A stretch of 64,000 nucleotides of DNA from Thiohalocapsa marina (GCF_008632335.1 NZ_VWXX01000001.1:124001-188000), one strand, 5' to 3'. Counted from the first letter of the stretch, positions 8,483 to 18,263 are shown. The notes: a model not told the origin generated them from the letters alone. Program-made: numbers and translations.

Positions 8483-9780
8483 CAAATGTCTCCAGTCTTG
8501 CCGCCCGGGCCCGATGGCAGTTGCGCCAGCAGCGACAGCAGGCGGTCGACATCGGCCTCGGTGTGGGCGGCAGAAAAGGTGATGCGTAGCCGCGCGGTCC
8601 CCTGGGGCACCGTGGGCGGGCGAATGGCGGTCACCAGCACGCCGTGTTGCTCAAGATGGCGGCTCCAGGCCAGGGCGCGACCGGCATCGCCGGCGATCAG
8701 GGGCTGGATCGGCGTGTGGGCATCCGCCAGCCCCAGTTCCAGTCCCAGTTCCGCCGCCCCGGCGCGGAAACGGGCGGTAAGCGCTCGCAGCCGCTGCCGC
8801 CGCCAGTGCTCGCGTCGGGCGATGTCCAGGGCCACGCAGGTGGCCTCCGCCAGGGCTGGCGGCAGCGCCGTGGTGTAGATGTAGGGGCGCGCGCGTTGGA
8901 TCAGGGTCTCGATCAGCGCGTCGCTGCCGGCGACGAAGGCGCCGAAGGTGCCGAAGGCCTTGCCCAGGGTGCCGATCAGGATCGGCACGGCGTCGATGCC
9001 GCCATCGGTACCGCTGTCGATGCCGTCGAGCCCCAGGTGTTCCAGCGTGCCCCGCCCCTGCGCTCCCAGCACGCCCAGGCCGTGGGCATCGTCCAGCATC
9101 AGCCGGGCGCCCCGGGCGCGGGCCAGGGCCGCCAGTTGTCGCAGCGGCGCCAGATCCCCGTCCATGCTGAACACCCCGTCGGTGACGATCAGCCGCGGAT
9201 CGCCGTCATCCAGCAGACGCTGCAGGTCCTGGGGATCGCCGTGGGCATAGCGCAGCAGCCGCGCGCCGCTGAGGCGTGCGCCGTCGGTGAGCGAGGCATG
9301 GTTGAGCCGATCGGCCAGGATCCGCTGGCCCCGCCCTGCCAGGGCCTGCAACACGCCGAGGTTGGCCATGTAACCGGTTGAGAACAGCAGCGCCCGGGGC
9401 CGGCCGACAAAGTCGGCCAGCGCTTGCTCGAGCCGTTGATGGGCCTCGCTGTGGCCGATGACCAGATGCGCCGATCCGCTGCCGACGCCATAGCGTCGGC
9501 TGGCGTCCTGCAAGGCCCGGGCCAGTTCCGGATGCCCGGCCAGGCCCAGGTAGTCGTTGCTGCAGAAGCTGAGCAGGTCGCGCCCGTCCAGGCGCACATG
9601 CGCACCCTGGGGGCCCTGCAGGGTCCGCCGCCGGCGATACAGCCGGCGCTCGCGCAGCTGGTGCAGGTCCGTGGCCAGATCGGCGTCCGCACCGGCGCCC
9701 GAACGGCTGCCCGGGTCGGGGCTCGTAGGGGTGTCCCACCCGGCGCCCGGATCGGTAGCCAGATCGGCGGCTTCAGGCAT
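8482..9780 (-). CDS. bioF: 8-amino-7-oxononanoate synthase
   Basis: BioF, 432 residues, is a PLP enzyme condensing pimeloyl-ACP with L-alanine. Core motifs include [13 protein letters not shown], the substrate region [21 protein letters not shown], and GTLGKAFG with the PLP lysine at about 274. The first 35-40 residues are an Asp/Ala/Gly-rich extension not seen in typical 385-residue homologues. The ATG at 9780 is chosen because it overlaps the bioB stop. The real start could be internal, since the family fold begins near [14 protein letters not shown]. Confidence 0.93.
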   Translation of the reverse strand: MPEAADLATDPGAGWDTPTSPDPGSRSGAGADADLATDLHQLRERRLYRRRRTLQGPQGAHVRLDGRDLLSFCSNDYLGLAGHPELARALQDASRRYGVGSGSAHLVIGHSEAHQRLEQALADFVGRPRALLFSTGYMANLGVLQALAGRGQRILADRLNHASLTDGARLSGARLLRYAHGDPQDLQRLLDDGDPRLIVTDGVFSMDGDLAPLRQLAALARARGARLMLDDAHGLGVLGAQGRGTLEHLGLDGIDSGTDGGIDAVPILIGTLGKAFGTFGAFVAGSDALIETLIQRARPYIYTTALPPALAEATCVALDIARREHWRRQRLRALTARFRAGAAELGLELGLADAHTPIQPLIAGDAGRALAWSRHLEQHGVLVTAIRPPTVPQGTARLRITFSAAHTEADVDRLLSLLAQLPSGPGGKTGDI

Positions 9781-10819
9781 TGACCGCCGCAGTGCCCGCG
9801 GCCGGCGCGGTGATGCTCTTGTGGCAGCCGCCCGGTTCGTCGCGGCCCTCGGGCTCGATCTCCTCGAACGCCAGCCCCAGCCGCGCGAACAGCTGCCGGT
9901 CTCGGTCGGCCTCGGCATTGGGGGTGGTCAGCAGGCGCTCGCCGTAGAAGATGGAATTGGCGCCGGCCAGATAGCACAGCGCCTGCAGCTCGTCACTCAT
10001 GTCCGAGCGCCCGGCGGACAGCCGCACATAGGAGGCCGGCATGATCACGCGGGCGGTGGCGACGGTGCGCACGAACTCGAACGGGTCCAGGGCCTGGGTG
10101 CCGAACAGCGGCGTGCCCTCCACCTGCACCAGCAGGTTGATGGGCACCGATTCCGGGTGCGCCGGCAGATTGGCCAGCTGGCACAGCATCGACGCACGGT
10201 CCCGGCGCGATTCGCCCATGCCGAGGATGCCGCCGCTGCAGGTCTTGAGCCCCACCTCGCGCACGTGTTCAAGGGTCTGCAGCCGCTGCTGGTAGGTCCG
10301 CGTGGTGATGACCTGACCGTAGAACTCCGGCGAGGTGTCCAGGTTGTGGTTGTAATAGTCCAGTCCGGCGGCGCGCAGCGCCTGCGCCTGGGGCAGCGTG
10401 AGCATGCCCAGGGTGACGCAGGTCTCCATGCCGAGGTCGTGCACCGCCGACACCATGTCCGCCACCTGTTGCAGGTTGCGGTCCGTGGGGTTGCGCCAGG
10501 CCGCGCCCATGCAGAAGCGGGTGGCGCCCTTGTCGCGCGCGGCCCGCGCGGCCTGCAGCACCGCGTCCAGCGGCAGCAGCCGCTCGCGGGCGGTGTCGGC
10601 GTCGTGATGCGCACTCTGGGAGCAGTAGCCGCAGTCCTCCGGACAGCCGCCGGTCTTGATGCTGAGCAGCGAGCTGACCTGGACGCGGTTTGGATCGAAA
10701 TGGGCGCGGTGGATGCCCTGGGCGGTGAACAGCAGGTCGTTCAGCGGCCGATCCAGCAGCGCCTGGACCTGGTCGATGGTCCAGTCGTGGCGAATGGCGG
10801 TGTTGGTCTGGTCTGGCAT
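9773..10819 (-). CDS. bioB: Biotin synthase
   Basis: BioB, 348 residues, is a radical-SAM enzyme that inserts sulfur into dethiobiotin. The [4Fe-4S] SAM cluster ligands are Cys59, Cys63 and Cys66 in [10 protein letters not shown]. Family markers [11 protein letters not shown] and [10 protein letters not shown] follow. It is the first gene of the minus-strand operon bioB-F-H-C-D-methyltransferase-PerM. A BirA-like operator lies about 100 bp upstream. The start MPDQTNT at 10819 precedes the conserved IRHDW block. Confidence 0.97.
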   Translation of the reverse strand: MPDQTNTAIRHDWTIDQVQALLDRPLNDLLFTAQGIHRAHFDPNRVQVSSLLSIKTGGCPEDCGYCSQSAHHDADTARERLLPLDAVLQAARAARDKGATRFCMGAAWRNPTDRNLQQVADMVSAVHDLGMETCVTLGMLTLPQAQALRAAGLDYYNHNLDTSPEFYGQVITTRTYQQRLQTLEHVREVGLKTCSGGILGMGESRRDRASMLCQLANLPAHPESVPINLLVQVEGTPLFGTQALDPFEFVRTVATARVIMPASYVRLSAGRSDMSDELQALCYLAGANSIFYGERLLTTPNAEADRDRQLFARLGLAFEEIEPEGRDEPGGCHKSITAPAAGTAAVNA

Positions 10820-10917
10820 GGGTGCGTCCCCGGTACGATGCTGGGCTGGTCTCGCGCCCGTCGAGCCGATCGGCGCAACGCGAGGCATAGGCTCGCAAGG
10901 GTACCCGCCCGCTAACT

Positions 10918-10952
10918 GGTGTCAACCAAAAAGGACCCTGAAGGTTTACCAT
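10918..10952. promoter_or_regulatory. BirA (biotin repressor) operator candidate
   Basis: TGTCAACC at 10920-10927, a 15-bp spacer, then GGTTTACC at 10943-10950 form an inverted repeat. The known gammaproteobacterial BirA operator is TTGTAAACC, a spacer of 14-16 bp, then GGTTTACAA. It lies in the bioB-comF divergent region, 100 bp upstream of the bioB start, where BirA with biotinyl-AMP would repress. BirA itself is not in the window. Confidence 0.8.
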
Positions 10953-10985
10953 CAGCCATCAGCCATCGGCCATCAGCCATCAGCC
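10951..10985. repeat. Tandem heptamer repeat (ATCAGCC)x5
   Basis: Five tandem copies of ATCAGCC, the third with one change (ATCGGCC), run 10951-10985. They begin at the base after the BirA-like operator. Heptamer arrays can change copy number by slippage, which would alter the spacing between operator and comF. Confidence 0.85.
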
Positions 10986-11117
10986 ACGGCCTTTTGCATC
11001 GGTGGCGGGCCTGGACAGCTTGAACCGCTGAGGCGCGAAGGATGCAGCGCGCATGCGGGTCAATGGTGGTCAGAATGGTTGTAGGATAGGCGCTTTCTGG
11101 ATCCTGCGGGGGTGTGC

Positions 11118-11831
11118 ATGATCCGGTCCGTCTGGCGGGATCGGTTTGCCGACTGGCTTTATCCGCCCACCTGCGTCCTTTGCGGCGCGGCGGGGGCGGA
11201 CGGGCTGGACCTGTGCCGGGGTTGCCGGGCAGACCTGCCGTACATCGGCCCCTGCTGCCCGCGCTGCGCGCTGCCGCTGGAGGCAACGGCCGTCACCGCC
11301 GACGTAGTGTGTGGCGAGTGCCTGCTCCATCCGCCGCCCTTCGCACTGTGCAGCGCGGCCTTTCGCTACCAGGACCCCCTGCCCGGCCTGATTGGCGGCA
11401 TCAAGTTTCGCGGGCGCATGAATCTGCTGCGGTTGCTGGGCCTGCTGCTGGCGACGCATCTGCGCGATACGGCGACGCCGCTGCCGGATCGTATCGTGCC
11501 GGTGCCCCTGCATCCGCACCGGCTGCGCCAGCGGGGCTACAACCAGGCCCTGGAACTGGCGCGGGTGGTCGGGGGCCGTGCAGGCATCCCGGTCGACCAT
11601 GGCAGCTGTACCCGTGTGATCGCCACGACGCCCCAGGCACAACTGGACCAGAAGGCCCGCCGGAACAACCTGCAGGGGGCATTCCGTACCAGCGCCCGGC
11701 TGGACGGCCTCCATCTGACCGTGCTCGACGATGTGGTCACCACCGGCAGCACGGTGGCGGAGGTGGCGCGCACCCTGCGGCAGGCCGGCGCGGCCCGGGT
11801 GGATGTCTGGGCCGTGGCGCGGACACCTTAG
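11118..11831 (+). CDS. comF: ComF family phosphoribosyltransferase-like protein
   Basis: A 237-residue ComF protein. The N-terminal zinc-ribbon-like part has paired cysteines (CVLC, LCRGC, CCPRC, CGEC) in the first 80 residues. The C-terminal part carries the PRPP-binding signature VLDDVVTTGSTV and the GYNQALELAR motif. ComF acts in DNA uptake during transformation and interacts with PriA-type helicases; in non-competent bacteria its role is unclear. The ATG at 11118 has GGGGG at good spacing. The comF-bioB divergent pair recurs in many proteobacteria. Confidence 0.9.
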   Translation: MIRSVWRDRFADWLYPPTCVLCGAAGADGLDLCRGCRADLPYIGPCCPRCALPLEATAVTADVVCGECLLHPPPFALCSAAFRYQDPLPGLIGGIKFRGRMNLLRLLGLLLATHLRDTATPLPDRIVPVPLHPHRLRQRGYNQALELARVVGGRAGIPVDHGSCTRVIATTPQAQLDQKARRNNLQGAFRTSARLDGLHLTVLDDVVTTGSTVAEVARTLRQAGAARVDVWAVARTP

Positions 11832-11872
11832 GCACATGCGGATTCATCGGCCTGCTGGCCAAAGGCTGGCGG

Positions 11873-11901
11873 GTTGACAGGCGGACCGTATCGAAATACC
11901 C
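11873..11901 (+). promoter_or_regulatory. Sigma70-like promoter sequence
   Basis: TTGACA at 11873-11878 and TACCCT at 11896-11901 with a 17-bp spacer read on the plus strand. No plus-strand gene follows; the next 150 bp lead antisense into pckG. It may drive a short RNA or be chance. Confidence 0.3.
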
Positions 11902-12054
11902 TAATTGCGAATCGTTCGTAACTGATCGCAGCCGCAGCCCGCCCGCCAACCCCTGAACATCGATCAGGCGCAGCCGCAGCCGGCGTTTACCCGACGCCCC
12001 GGGGTCGCGCCGGATCCAGCATTGCGCAGAATCCAGCACCATTGCCCGCCGCCG

Positions 12055-13917
12055 TCAGTCCGCCAAGGCGCGGGACAGGTCCCAGACCGGGGGTGAGTGG
12101 TACAGCCGCGCCAGTTGCAGCTCGCGTTCCAGTTCCATCTCCCGCGGCAGGTGATCGCCAAAGCGGGTGAACAGCTCTTCCTGATCCACCGTCTCCTGCC
12201 GCGCCACTTCCTGGTCGATGTTCATGATGGCGAAGAAGTCGTCCGGCTGGAACGCCAGCCCCTCCCAGCTCAGGTCGGCCCAGCCGGGCAGCAGGCCCAG
12301 TGGGCCCTCGATGGCGGAGGCGCGGCCCTCGCAGCGGTCGATGACCCATTTCAGCACCCGCATGTTCTCGCCGAATCCGGGCCAGATGAAGCGGCCGTGG
12401 GCGTCCTTTCGGAACCAGTTGACCCGGAAGATGCGCGGAGGCGTGGCCACATGCTTGCGGCCGATGCGCAGCCAGTGTCGCCAGTAGTCCGCCATGTTGT
12501 AGCCGCAGAACGGCAGCATGGCCATGGGGTCGCGCCGCACCGAGGCCTGGCCGATGGCGGCCGCGGTGGCCTCCGACCCCATGGTGGCGGCCATGTAGAC
12601 GCCGTGCTCCCAATTGTAGCTCTGGAACACCAGCGGGAAGTGCTTGCTGACCCGGCCGCCGAAGAGGAAGGCCGAGATCGGCACGCCGTCCGGATTCTCC
12701 CATTCCGGATCGATGCTCGGGCACTGATTGGCCGGTGCCGTGAAGCGGGCGTTGGGGTGGGCCGCCGGCCGACCGCAGCCGGGTGTCCAGTCCTGTCCCT
12801 GCCAGTCGATCAGGTGCGCCGGCGGCTCTTCCGTCAGTCCCTCCCACCAGACGTCGCCATCATCGGTCAACGCCGTGTTGGTGAAGATGGTATTTTCCTG
12901 CATCGAGGCCAGTGCGTTGGGGTTGGACCAGGCGTTGGTGCCCGGTGCCACGCCGAAAAAGCCGTACTCGGGATTGATGGCGTAGAACTTGCCGTCCTTG
13001 GCGTTGGGCTTGACCCAGGCGATGTCATCGCCGACGGTGGTGATCTTCCAGCCGTCGAAGCCCTTGGGCGGGATCAGCATGGCAAAGTTGGTCTTGCCGC
13101 AGGCGCTGGGGAAGGCAGCGGCCACGTAGTGCTTCTTGCCCGCCGGCGACTGCACGCCGAGGATCAGCATGTGCTCCGCCAGCCAGCCCTCGTCCCGCGC
13201 CATGACCGACGCGATGCGCAGCGCAAAGCATTTCTTGCCCAGCAGCGCATTGCCGCCGTAGCCGCTGCCATAGGACCAGATCTCCCGCGTCTCCGGAAAA
13301 TGGCTGATGTACTTGTCCTCGACATTCGGCGCACAGGGCCAGGGCACGTCGTTCTCTCCAGGGCTCAGCGGCGCACCGACGCTGTGCATGCAGGGCACGA
13401 AGCTGCCATGTTCGCCCAGCACCTCCAGCACCGGCTGGCCCATGCGCGTCATGATGCGCTGGTTGACCACGACATAGGGGGAGTCGGTGATCTCCACGCC
13501 GATGTGGGCGATGTGCGACCCCAGCGGCCCCATGCTGAACGGAATGACGTACAGGGTGCGGCCGCGCATGCAACCGTCGAAGAGCTGGTTCAGGCGCTCG
13601 CGCATCCGCGCCGGGGCCATCCAGTTGTTGGTGGGGCCGGCGTCTTCCTGGCGCTCGGCGCAGATGAAGGTGCGGTCCTCCACCCTGGCCACGTCGCTGG
13701 GATGCGAGCGGGCCAGAAAGCTGTTGGGGCGTTTTTGCGGATCAAGCCGGACAAAGGTCCCGTTCTGCACCATCTGATCGCAGAGCCGGTTGTACTCTTC
13801 CTGGGAACCGTCGCACCAGTAGATGCGATCGGGCTTGCACAGCCGGGCCATGCTGTCGACCCAGTCGAGCAGTGCCTTGTTGCGGGTCCGCCGGGGGCCA
13901 TCATGCGTCGTCGTCAT
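12055..13917 (-). CDS. pckG: Phosphoenolpyruvate carboxykinase (GTP)
   Basis: A 620-residue GTP-dependent PEP carboxykinase, converting oxaloacetate and GTP to PEP, GDP and CO2. The kinase loop [13 protein letters not shown], the Mn-site region TVGDDIAWV and the [11 protein letters not shown] block are the GTP-class signature; the ATP-class enzyme differs throughout. The start at 13917 has AGGAG eight bases upstream. An in-frame start 17 codons earlier is less likely. It stands alone, 87 bp from rfbD. Confidence 0.95.
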   Translation of the reverse strand: MTTTHDGPRRTRNKALLDWVDSMARLCKPDRIYWCDGSQEEYNRLCDQMVQNGTFVRLDPQKRPNSFLARSHPSDVARVEDRTFICAERQEDAGPTNNWMAPARMRERLNQLFDGCMRGRTLYVIPFSMGPLGSHIAHIGVEITDSPYVVVNQRIMTRMGQPVLEVLGEHGSFVPCMHSVGAPLSPGENDVPWPCAPNVEDKYISHFPETREIWSYGSGYGGNALLGKKCFALRIASVMARDEGWLAEHMLILGVQSPAGKKHYVAAAFPSACGKTNFAMLIPPKGFDGWKITTVGDDIAWVKPNAKDGKFYAINPEYGFFGVAPGTNAWSNPNALASMQENTIFTNTALTDDGDVWWEGLTEEPPAHLIDWQGQDWTPGCGRPAAHPNARFTAPANQCPSIDPEWENPDGVPISAFLFGGRVSKHFPLVFQSYNWEHGVYMAATMGSEATAAAIGQASVRRDPMAMLPFCGYNMADYWRHWLRIGRKHVATPPRIFRVNWFRKDAHGRFIWPGFGENMRVLKWVIDRCEGRASAIEGPLGLLPGWADLSWEGLAFQPDDFFAIMNIDQEVARQETVDQEELFTRFGDHLPREMELERELQLARLYHSPPVWDLSRALAD

Positions 13918-14004
13918 GCGGATGCTCCTGCTGCATTGCGTCCAATAATCTTCCAACAATCTAAGCACGTTCCACGCCAGGATCGGCGCAGACCACCTGT
14001 GTCG

Positions 14005-14901
14005 CTATCCCTTCAGATCCGCCAGGCAGAGCGCCAAGGACTGACGCCAGTCCGGCAGCAGCAGGCCGAAGGTGTCGCGAAACTTGCGGGTGTCCAGCAC
14101 CGAGTAGGCGGGCCGACGGGCAGGCGCTGGATAGTCGCTGGTAGGAATTGGCGTCAGCGCGCACGGGTTGCCGGACAGGTCCCGGATCGCCTCGGCAAAA
14201 CCGAACCAGGACGTCGCCCCGCTGCTGGTGACATGGTACAAGCCGCGAATGCGCTCCATCTCCAGGTCACCGGTGAAGACCCGATGCAGGATCAGGGCCG
14301 TGACCTCCGCCAGCATGCGGCTCCAGGTGGGGGTGCCGATCTGGTCGTCGACGATCCGCAGTTCCGTGCGCTCGCGGAACAGGTTGAGCATGGTGAGCAG
14401 AAAGTTTCGTCCGCGCACCCCGTAGACCCAGGCGGTGCGCAGCACCAGGGCGTCGGCGCCGGAGGCCAGCAGGGCCTGCTCGCCGTCCAGCTTGGTCTGG
14501 CCGTAGACGCTGAGGGGCTGCGGCGCGTCGTCCTCGCGGTAGGGCCGCTCGGTCTGTCCGGAGAAGACGAAATCCGTTGAGTAGTGCAGCACAGGGATGC
14601 GATACGTGGCCGCCAGTTCACCGATCAAGTGCAGGGCGTCGCCGTTGATGGCCTGGGCCTGCTCCGGGTCGCTCTCCGCCTTGTCCACCGCAGTGTAGGC
14701 CGCGGCGTTGACCACCGCATCCGGCGCCACCTCGTTGAAGACCCGACGCACCGAACCGGCGTCCACCAGGTCGATGGCGGGGCCATGCTCGCCGGCCAGG
14801 GACGCGGCGATCACCTGCCCGACCGGCGCCAGCGTACGGCGCAGTTCCCAACCGACCTGGCCGTCGGAGCCGATGAGGAGAATGCGGGGGGCGTCGGACA
14901 T
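14005..14901 (-). CDS. rfbD: dTDP-4-dehydrorhamnose reductase
   Basis: RmlD/RfbD, 298 residues, reduces dTDP-4-keto-L-rhamnose, the last step to dTDP-L-rhamnose for cell-surface polysaccharide. The Rossmann turn is GSDGQVGWEL, STDFVFSG is the family Ser/Thr-Asp segment, and YGQTK holds the catalytic Tyr and Lys. No rfbA, rfbB or rfbC lie nearby, which is unusual. The gene shares its strand with ssb 90 bp upstream. Confidence 0.93.
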   Translation of the reverse strand: MSDAPRILLIGSDGQVGWELRRTLAPVGQVIAASLAGEHGPAIDLVDAGSVRRVFNEVAPDAVVNAAAYTAVDKAESDPEQAQAINGDALHLIGELAATYRIPVLHYSTDFVFSGQTERPYREDDAPQPLSVYGQTKLDGEQALLASGADALVLRTAWVYGVRGRNFLLTMLNLFRERTELRIVDDQIGTPTWSRMLAEVTALILHRVFTGDLEMERIRGLYHVTSSGATSWFGFAEAIRDLSGNPCALTPIPTSDYPAPARRPAYSVLDTRKFRDTFGLLLPDWRQSLALCLADLKG

Positions 14902-14991
14902 GGGCGGCGGTACCTGTTTTGCGCTTCTGGGTTGGGGTCTGGAACCGGGGCTCGGAATACGGACATGGCTGCGGATCGGCAGTCGTCCGGG

Positions 14992-15552
14992 CTAGAACGG
15001 GATGTCGTCGTCGAAGTCGGCCTCCGGCACATGGGAGACCGGCGCTGCGCCGCTGTCATGGCTGCCGTCACCACGGGTTGACGACGGTGCCGAAGCAGAC
15101 GACTGGGCCGTGCCCTGTGGCCGGGACTGGGTCCCGACTCCGTTGGCGCCCTGGGGCTGGCCACCGGTCCCGCGGCTGACGTCGCCGGGGCCGGAAGCGC
15201 CGCGGCCGTCGAGCATCTGCATAGTGCTGCCAAGGCCGCCGACCACCACCTCGGTGGTGTAGCGATCCTGGCCATCCTGTCCCTGCCACTTGCGCGTGCG
15301 CAGCGAGCCCTCGAAGTAGACCTTGGAGCCCTTGTGCAGATACTGCTTGGCAATCTCCGCCAGCTTTCCACGGACCACCACCCGATGCCATTCGGTGCGC
15401 TCGCGCGGTTCGCCGGTGCTGCGGTCCTTCCAGGACTCGCTGGTTGCAAGGCTCAGGTTGGTCACCGCATCGCCGCTGGGAAAGTACCGGATGTCCGGGT
15501 CGGCGCCGAGGTTTCCGATCAGAATCACTTTGTTGACGCTACCGCCAGCCAT
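14992..15552 (-). CDS. ssb: Single-stranded DNA-binding protein
   Basis: SSB, 186 residues. An OB-fold at 1-112 begins with [15 protein letters not shown] and contains [10 protein letters not shown] Gly/Ser/Gln-rich linker follows, then the acidic tip DFDDDIPF that recruits replication and repair proteins. Length and layout match gammaproteobacterial SSB. The usual uvrA neighbour is absent. Confidence 0.96.
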   Translation of the reverse strand: MAGGSVNKVILIGNLGADPDIRYFPSGDAVTNLSLATSESWKDRSTGEPRERTEWHRVVVRGKLAEIAKQYLHKGSKVYFEGSLRTRKWQGQDGQDRYTTEVVVGGLGSTMQMLDGRGASGPGDVSRGTGGQPQGANGVGTQSRPQGTAQSSASAPSSTRGDGSHDSGAAPVSHVPEADFDDDIPF

Positions 15553-15722
15553 ATCCCGCTCCCGCCTTCAGATGAGGTCGATTCGATTGCGCCCGCCGGC
15601 GCCGGCACCAGCGCGCCGGCTCTGGCCATCTGGGACCGCAATGGTGCCCAATCCTGCCGCTGATTGTCCACTCCCGCATCGCGGCGACAGCAGCGTATCG
15701 CCCCGCATGGCCCGTGTCCGGT

Positions 15723-16553
15723 TCAGGAACGATGTACCGCCAGCGCCGGGTTCGACTTGAGGTTACGCAGGATCTGCGCCGAGATCTCTTCGATGGACTG
15801 ATTGGTGGTATCGAATGTCGGCACCTCCATGCGCCTGAACATGGTCTGGGCGAGGCGAATGTCGTGCTGGCAGCGGCGGATCGACGCATACTCGCTGCCC
15901 GGCCGGCGTTCCTCGCGAATGGCATGCAGGCGCTGGGGATCGATGGTCAGGGCGAACATCTTTTCCCGCGCCGACCAGACCTCCGCCGGCAGGTCGCCCT
16001 TCTCGAAGTCCTCTTCCGTGATGGGGTAGTTGGCCGCGCGCAGTCCGTAGTGCATGGCCAGGTACAGCGAGGTGGGGGTCTTGCCGGAGCGCGACACCCC
16101 CACCAGCACCAGGTCGGCGTGCTTGAGATTGTCCGGCCGCACGCCGTCGTCGTTGGCCATGGCGAAGTTGATGGCGTCGATACGTTTTGTGTAATAACTG
16201 GGCTTGGTGATGGCGTGACTGCGGCCGGACTCGCGACTCGGCGGCACCCCGAGTTCGGCGCTCAGGGGCTCGACGAAGCCCTCGAACAGTTCCAGGTAGT
16301 AGCAGTTGCCGGCCTTGAGGATGGCGGCAATGTCCTGGTTGAGCATGGTGGCGAACACGATCGGGCGGCCGCCGTCGCGTTCGAATGCCTCGTGCATCCG
16401 GTGGGTCAGTGCCGTGGCCCGCAGCTCGGTATTGATGTAGGGCATGTAGACCTGCTCGAACTCGACGGTGTCGAACTGCGAGAGCAGGCTGTGGCCAAGG
16501 GTCTCGGCGGTGATTCCGGTGCTTTCGGAGACGAAATAGACGGTGCGTTTCAT
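15723..16553 (-). CDS. ppsR: PEP synthase regulatory protein (kinase/pyrophosphorylase)
   Basis: A 276-residue DUF299 protein. PpsR phosphorylates and dephosphorylates PEP synthetase, using ADP and phosphate. The P-loop GVSRSGKTPTS and the N-terminal YFVSESTGITAET are diagnostic. Its usual partner ppsA is not in the window. Together with pckG 2 kb away it fits control of the PEP pool. The gene follows a 400-bp stretch rich in inverted repeats. Confidence 0.93.
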   Translation of the reverse strand: MKRTVYFVSESTGITAETLGHSLLSQFDTVEFEQVYMPYINTELRATALTHRMHEAFERDGGRPIVFATMLNQDIAAILKAGNCYYLELFEGFVEPLSAELGVPPSRESGRSHAITKPSYYTKRIDAINFAMANDDGVRPDNLKHADLVLVGVSRSGKTPTSLYLAMHYGLRAANYPITEEDFEKGDLPAEVWSAREKMFALTIDPQRLHAIREERRPGSEYASIRRCQHDIRLAQTMFRRMEVPTFDTTNQSIEEISAQILRNLKSNPALAVHRS

Positions 16554-16618
16554 GGAAGGAATGCTTGTTGTTCGGTGTCTGCGACTTGCTGGTGGCGCTC
16601 GCCTGGTTGTGGTCGGCC

Positions 16619-16727
16619 TGACGGGCGGGGTGATGGCGGTTCGGGGGACGCCGTGGATCCGTCCTTGGAGGCTTCATGATCGCATCCATGCGATCAAGAC
16701 CCCCGACCGCCGTCACCCCGCCCGTCA
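16619..16727. repeat. MITE-like palindromic element with nested hairpin
   Basis: The left arm at 16619-16647 and right arm at 16700-16727 are inverted repeats of about 28 bp with two or three differences (TGACGGGCGGGGTGA outermost). The 50-bp centre contains a perfect inner palindrome, GATCGCAT-CC-ATGCGATC, at 16678-16695. No coding capacity is present. The layout suits a miniature transposable element or a strong RNA hairpin. Confidence 0.7.
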
Positions 16728-16770
16728 GCCCTGCATGTGATCCGCCTGGCCTGGCTGACAACTGGACCTG

Positions 16771-16819
16771 GCGGCTGGCGGCTGGCGGCTGGCGGCTGGC
16801 GGCTGGCGGCTGGCGGCTG
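16771..16819. repeat. Tandem heptamer repeat (GCGGCTG)x7
   Basis: Seven perfect tandem copies of GCGGCTG run 16771-16819. This is the second heptamer array in the window; the first, at 10951, has a related unit (GGCTGAT on the other strand). Confidence 0.9.
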
Positions 16820-16956
16820 AGTATTGCCAAAGCCGTGACTCAAATCAATGCGACTGCGTCGGTGGCGGGCAGATAGTATGCAGATGGCAGTCGGTCTGCC
16901 GCGGCGCGCCGGCGTTCCGAAGCCGACGGCCAACGTTCAGTATCAGGAGCCCGATC

Positions 16957-17418
16957 ATGGCCACCATCAGCAACGATCAAGAGCTGCGCGACCTCCTCTC
17001 CCGTCTCCCTGCAGACCAGCAGCGTGTCATGGGCGCGCGCTTTGCCCAGAGCGTGATCCACCTCAGCCGGGACGAGCGGGTGAATCGGGCCATCGAGACC
17101 GCGCTGCGCCCGCAGGCCTCCGCCGATGAGCTGGAAGATGCCTATCGCGGCGCCAAGGCCTGGGCTACCAAGACCTACACCGATTGCGGCAAGGACACCG
17201 ACTGGCTGGCTCAAGCCGACCACTTCGTGGCGGCGGCCGCGGCGGCGGCGCTGGCGCCGGAACAGCTGCTGACAGAGCGCACCAACCGCGCCTGGAAGGC
17301 GGCGATGCAGGCACGCATGGCCAACAATTGCGAGCTGGTGGAAGGCAGCGATGATGCCCATACCGACGAGGTGCAGCGTCAGTATGCCATTGCCCGGGAG
17401 TTCATGGCGGCGGGCTGA
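16957..17418 (+). CDS. Hypothetical protein next to hydrogenase maturation genes
   Basis: A 153-residue soluble, mostly helical protein without a signal peptide or obvious motif. It has an Ala-rich middle (FVAAAAAAALAPEQ) and two Cys, in KTYTDCGKDTD and ANNCELVEG. The ATG at 16957 follows a CAGGAG-like site. It precedes hypC, hupD and hupH but is separated from hupD by the oppositely oriented hypC. A role in hydrogenase biogenesis is only suggested by position. I do not recognise the family. Confidence 0.6.
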   Translation: MATISNDQELRDLLSRLPADQQRVMGARFAQSVIHLSRDERVNRAIETALRPQASADELEDAYRGAKAWATKTYTDCGKDTDWLAQADHFVAAAAAAALAPEQLLTERTNRAWKAAMQARMANNCELVEGSDDAHTDEVQRQYAIAREFMAAG

Positions 17419-17454
17419 AGGCCTGGACCTGGAGCCCGGATGCCGGATCGGTCG

Positions 17455-17688
17455 TCAGGTCGGGTCCGTCGCCGCCAGCATCTGGTCGTAGATCGCCCAG
17501 GCTTCGGCGGCGTGCTCCGGCGTGACGGTGTCGATGGCGTGGCCCAGGTGCACCACCACATAGTCGCCGACCCGAAGCTGCTCATGCTCCAGCATCAGCA
17601 GGCTTGCCTCCCGCTCGACACCTTTGGCCTCGCAGCGCGCCATCAGGCCATCGATGGCGGTAATCCGCATAGGAATGCCCAGACACAT
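17455..17688 (-). CDS. hypC: Hydrogenase maturation chaperone HypC/HupF
   Basis: A 77-residue HypC-family protein starting MCLGIPMRI; the conserved Cys2 binds the precursor large subunit and carries the Fe(CN)2CO unit with HypD. The second half, VGDYVVVHLGHAIDTVTPEHA, is also typical. The start at 17688 is set by the invariant MC; upstream residues in the frame are spurious. It is transcribed away from hupD, the reverse of most hup clusters. hypD, hypE, hypA, hypB and hypF are not in the window. Confidence 0.92.
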   Translation of the reverse strand: MCLGIPMRITAIDGLMARCEAKGVEREASLLMLEHEQLRVGDYVVVHLGHAIDTVTPEHAAEAWAIYDQMLAATDPT

Positions 17689-17777
17689 GCCGACTCTCTC
17701 CAGGATTGACTCACGCCTTGCCCGCAAGCCTACGACCGCGGGCAGCCGCACCGCAAGCGTCACGGAGGCGGCGGGTC

Positions 17778-18263
17778 GTGGCTGAGGGCGGCACCCTGGT
17801 GCTGGGCCTGGGCAATATCCTGCTCAGCGACGAGGCCGTCGGCGTGGCCGTGCTCCAGGCGCTGGCTTCCGACCCTGACGCCGAGTCCGATCCGGACCTG
17901 ACGCTGCTGGACGGCGGCACCCTGAGCTTCACTCTGGCCGGACCCATCGGCGATGCGGCGCGGCTGATCGTGGTCGACGCCGCGGCCATGGGCGATGCCC
18001 CCGGCAGCGTGCGGCTGTTCGAGGACGCGGCCATGGACCGACAGCTCAGCGGCAAGGCCACCAGCGTGCACGAAGTCAGCTTGGCGGACCTGCTGGACAT
18101 CGCCCGCCTCACCGACAGCCTGCCCCGCAGACGGGCGCTGATCGGCATCGAACCTGCACACATCGGCCTGGGCAGCGACTTGTCGCCGCCCGTCGCCGCC
18201 GCGGTCCCGCGGGCAGTCGCCCTGGTGCAGCACGTGCTGAGCCGCTGGCGCGGAACCTGTTGA
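17778..18263 (+). CDS. hupD: [NiFe]-hydrogenase maturation endopeptidase HupD/HyaD
   Basis: A 161-residue protease that trims the C-terminus of the hydrogenase large subunit after nickel insertion. Nickel-sensing residues of the family are seen: Glu in LSDEAVG, Asp in VVDAAAMG and His in SVHEVSLADLL, after the N-terminal GLGNILLSDE. The start is set at GTG 17778, which has GGAGG nine bases upstream. An upstream TTG at 17706 would add about 24 residues foreign to the family. Its target is presumably the HynL tail encoded 5 kb downstream. Confidence 0.9.
   Translation: MAEGGTLVLGLGNILLSDEAVGVAVLQALASDPDAESDPDLTLLDGGTLSFTLAGPIGDAARLIVVDAAAMGDAPGSVRLFEDAAMDRQLSGKATSVHEVSLADLLDIARLTDSLPRRRALIGIEPAHIGLGSDLSPPVAAAVPRAVALVQHVLSRWRGTC

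Larger units (their letters stand above)
16554..16956. other. 403-bp gene-free region with structured repeats
   Basis: No open frame here is supported. It holds a large inverted repeat at 16619-16727 and a heptamer tandem array at 16771-16819. It must also contain the ppsR promoter and probably that of the unknown gene at 16957. Confidence 0.7.
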
